Source: Bacteroidetes bacterium 47-18
GTDB taxonomy: Bacteria > Bacteroidota > Bacteroidia > Chitinophagales > Chitinophagaceae
Reading direction: 5' to 3'
Assembly (NCBI GenBank): GCA_001897155.1
Contig: MKSF01000023.1
Coordinates: 17,728-81,727, forward strand
DNA: 64,000 nt
The notes below the pieces were generated by a model. That model saw nothing but the letters and a program-made list of their open reading frames with translations, was not told where the DNA came from and made no database searches. Both the position numbers and the translations under genes were made by a program. Below are positions 61,985 through 64,000 of this stretch, piece after piece. Numbering within the stretch: the first letter of the stretch is position 1; each line of letters starts with the position of its first letter.

Positions 61985-63684
61985 ATGGCAGATTTACACG
62001 TAAGCAAAAAGACCGTTGGAAAATTATTCAGCGAAATGCAAAACAAAAAGTTCGTTATTCCAGACTATCAACGACCTTACAAATGGAACATTGAAAAATG
62101 TGAAACATTATGGAGCGATATTGAAAATTTTGCTCAAACAGACGCCAAAGTAGGTGCGGACTATTTTTAGGAACAATTGTTTCTTATGTCAATGACGACA
62201 AAAATCAAGAGATAATTGACGGACAACAGCGTATTACTTCATTTATGTTGTTGTTGCGTTCATTTTACAAGAAACTTGACGATATGGTAGAAGACGAAGA
62301 TGTAATTGGTTTGAAAAACCAACTTGCACCTTGTATTTGGGACATAAATCCTATTTCACAAAAAGTTACGGACAAAACAAAAATTCATATTATTTCGGAG
62401 GTTGCAACAGAAGAAGATAACGAAACTTTCCACAAAATTTTAGAAACAGGAAACGTCAGTGAAAACGCACAAGACAATTACTCAAAAAACTATCGCTATT
62501 TCAAAGAAAAATGTGATGAATACGCTACGACTAATCCAATGCAATGGAAAGAACTTTGTGTAACTATTCTTCAAAAATGCATCATTCTTCCAATTGAGTG
62601 CGATGCACAAGACACAGCACTGACAATTTTTTCAACGCTTAACGACAGAGGTATGCCATTGGCTGACTCCGATATTTTCAAAGCACAAATTTATCGCAAC
62701 TGCACGACAGAAGAAAAAAGAAAAGAATTCACGGAAACGTGGAAAGAACTGACACAAATATGTAAACAAGGTTACTTTTCCATTGACGATATTTTCCGTT
62801 ATTATACTCACGTTCTGAGAGCAAGAAATAACGACAAATCTAAAGAAGTCGGATTACGTAAGTTTTACGCAGAAAACAAATATGACCGTTTGAAGAGCCA
62901 AAATTTAATGACTGAAATTATGGATTTGGCTTACTTCTGGCGTTTTCTAAATACAGAAATTGAACCTGAAAATGACTATACATATTCAATTTCAACAAAG
63001 GCAAAAATCAATTTACATTGTTTAAGTTGCTATCCAAACGAATTTTGGAAATATGCTACAAGCGTTTTCTTTTTAAAGCACAAAGACAGCGATACTTTTG
63101 AAACCGACTTTGAGAAAATGTTGCAAAAACTAATTGCGTTTTTGTTTGCTAAGTTTATAGAGCAACCGTCTGTAAACGCTATCAAAGATGACATTTACAA
63201 CGCTTGTATTTCTCTAAACACAAGCCAAGAACACCAATACAAGTTCACCCTAAATGAAGATTTATTAAGCCAACAAATTGACGGGCATTCTTCTTCCCGA
63301 ATTTCAAGGGCTTTGCTTTTGTTATATGCTTATCTAAACCCAAAACAAACTGACCTAATTCCAAGCACCTTTGACATTGAACATATTTTCCCTAAAAAAT
63401 GGCAAGACACAAACTATAACGGTTGGTCTAGCGATGACGCAGCATTGTATTTAGACAGATTTGGTAACAAGACAGTTTTTGAGAAAAAACTAAACATACA
63501 AGCAGGCAATGGCTATTTTGGAGTGAAGAAACAAAAATATAGAGTTTCAAGTATTGCGACAGTTTTAGAACTTTCAAACTATCCAAAAAACGATTGGGTT
63601 CAAGAGGACATTGAAGAACGAGAAGCAAAATTTAAAACAACATTATTGGATTACTTTAGAACAAACTTGGCAAGTAACAACTGA
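61985..63684 (+). pseudogene. DUF262/DUF1524 (GmrSD-like) restriction protein with a frameshift
   Basis: The first frame (61985-62170) carries the DUF262 motif VIPDYQRPYKWN and stops at TAG 62168. The second (open from before 62167 to 63684) continues with LGTIVSYVNDD, DGQQRITSFM, and a C-terminal DUF1524 HNH domain (FDIEHIFPKKW, GNKTVFEKKLN). Losing one T from the run at 62164-62168 explains the break; adding it back gives one protein of about 566 aa. The family includes type IV restriction enzymes that cut modified phage DNA. The reading frames remain otherwise intact, so the change is recent, programmed or a sequencing error. Confidence 0.8.
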
Positions 63685-63695
63685 CAACTGCCCGA

Positions 63696-63830
63696 ACCGC
63701 TAACATCGGTTTGGCGTAATGGCGGATGGCGGATGACGGATTTCTATTGAACATTTGTGCTAAATTGAACAATAGTAATCCTAATTAACAGCAGTGCTAA
63801 ATGCCGCCACTACGCCAAGCCCCGAACCGT
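63696..63830. other. attC-like imperfect inverted repeat after the DUF262 gene
   Basis: ACCGCTAAC (63696) is followed by TTGGCGTAATGGCGG (63711-63725) and, about 80 bp later, CCGCCACTACGCCAA (63804-63818), complementary at 14 of 15 positions. The right side reads CGAACCGTTATG. The layout is that of a folded recombination site, and its right arm resembles the sequence just before the gene at 7487. Confidence 0.5.
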
Positions 63831-63884
63831 TATGAACAACCGGTTCGCAGACCAAGGAGCCTCACAGCATCTATACGGACGTGA

Positions 63885-64000
63885 ACAGGGGTGTGTAAGC
63901 TTCCCTTTAAATCGTAGCATTTAAAAGTAGATAAAAATGCTAATTTTAAAGTTGAAGCAATGAAAAAATCGAAATTCACAGAGAGCCAGATTCTTGGCAT
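63885..64000 (+). mobile_element. IS3-family insertion sequence, left end (truncated by window)
   Basis: The transposase starts at ATG 63960 with MKKSKFTESQILG, the typical start of IS3-family OrfA (HTH Tnp_1 type), and runs off the window. The upstream 'tgtgtaagcttccctttaaa' at about 63892 may be the left terminal repeat; the exact end is uncertain. Confidence 0.75.

Overview
The window looks like a chromosomal segment of a Bacteroidota bacterium, most probably of the Chitinophagaceae. Promoters carry the Bacteroidota -7 box (TAnnTTTG) and starts lack clear Shine-Dalgarno sequences. The division cluster has the usual Bacteroidota make-up: a small FtsL-like gene, a PASTA-bearing FtsI, and ftsQ-ftsA-ftsZ at the end. 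The genus cannot be named from the sequence alone.

Positions 1-19430 form a dedicated reduced-sulfur module. It holds a type II sulfide:quinone oxidoreductase, a two-piece YeeE/YedE transporter flanking an outer-membrane porin, a Crp/Fnr regulator, an MFS carrier, TauE/SafE and YeiH-type anion exporters, two persulfide dioxygenase-rhodanese fusions, three single-domain rhodaneses, thioredoxin, a 1-Cys peroxiredoxin, small YgaP-like membrane proteins and a c-heme lipoprotein. Six promoters carry the same palindrome (GTAACnnnnGTTAC or a close variant), always centred 29.5 bp before the -7 box. This is the class II Crp/Fnr geometry (about -41.5), so the module is probably one regulon of the Crp/Fnr gene at 4062. 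It is interrupted by a secreted acetolactate decarboxylase-like gene, a cassette-like gene at 7487 and a methyltransferase broken by a stop codon.

Positions 19600-26060 hold a LytS/LytTR-type two-component system and a run of small exported proteins of unknown function. Paired 11-bp direct repeats, 21 bp apart, lie upstream of both the kinase and the first downstream gene. Positions 26450-30880 are AT-rich and look acquired: a three-gene ABC-3C/Lamassu-like defence set (nuclease-like protein, small middle component, zinc-hook ABC ATPase) followed by a class III nucleotide cyclase-like gene resembling Pycsar cyclases. Two identical tRNA-Asp genes follow on the minus strand.

Positions 31434-33673 carry a luciferase-like monooxygenase and a glycosyltransferase. 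The complete dcw cluster (mraZ to ftsZ) runs on the minus strand from 49559 down to 33802. Then come an RlmK-like rRNA methyltransferase, dapA and accA (minus), and uvrA, a leucyl aminopeptidase, a nitroreductase with a 32-bp perfect palindrome at its promoter, and tilS (plus).

From 59955 to the end the window is accessory again: a repeat element, 21-bp tandem repeats, an AT-rich coiled-coil gene, a truncated regulator remnant, three ACGTAT palindromes, a frameshifted DUF262/DUF1524 (GmrSD-like) gene between cassette-like ends, and the start of an IS3-family transposase. A dispersed repeat family with about 26-bp imperfect terminal inverted repeats occurs at least seven times, in short, long and decayed forms.
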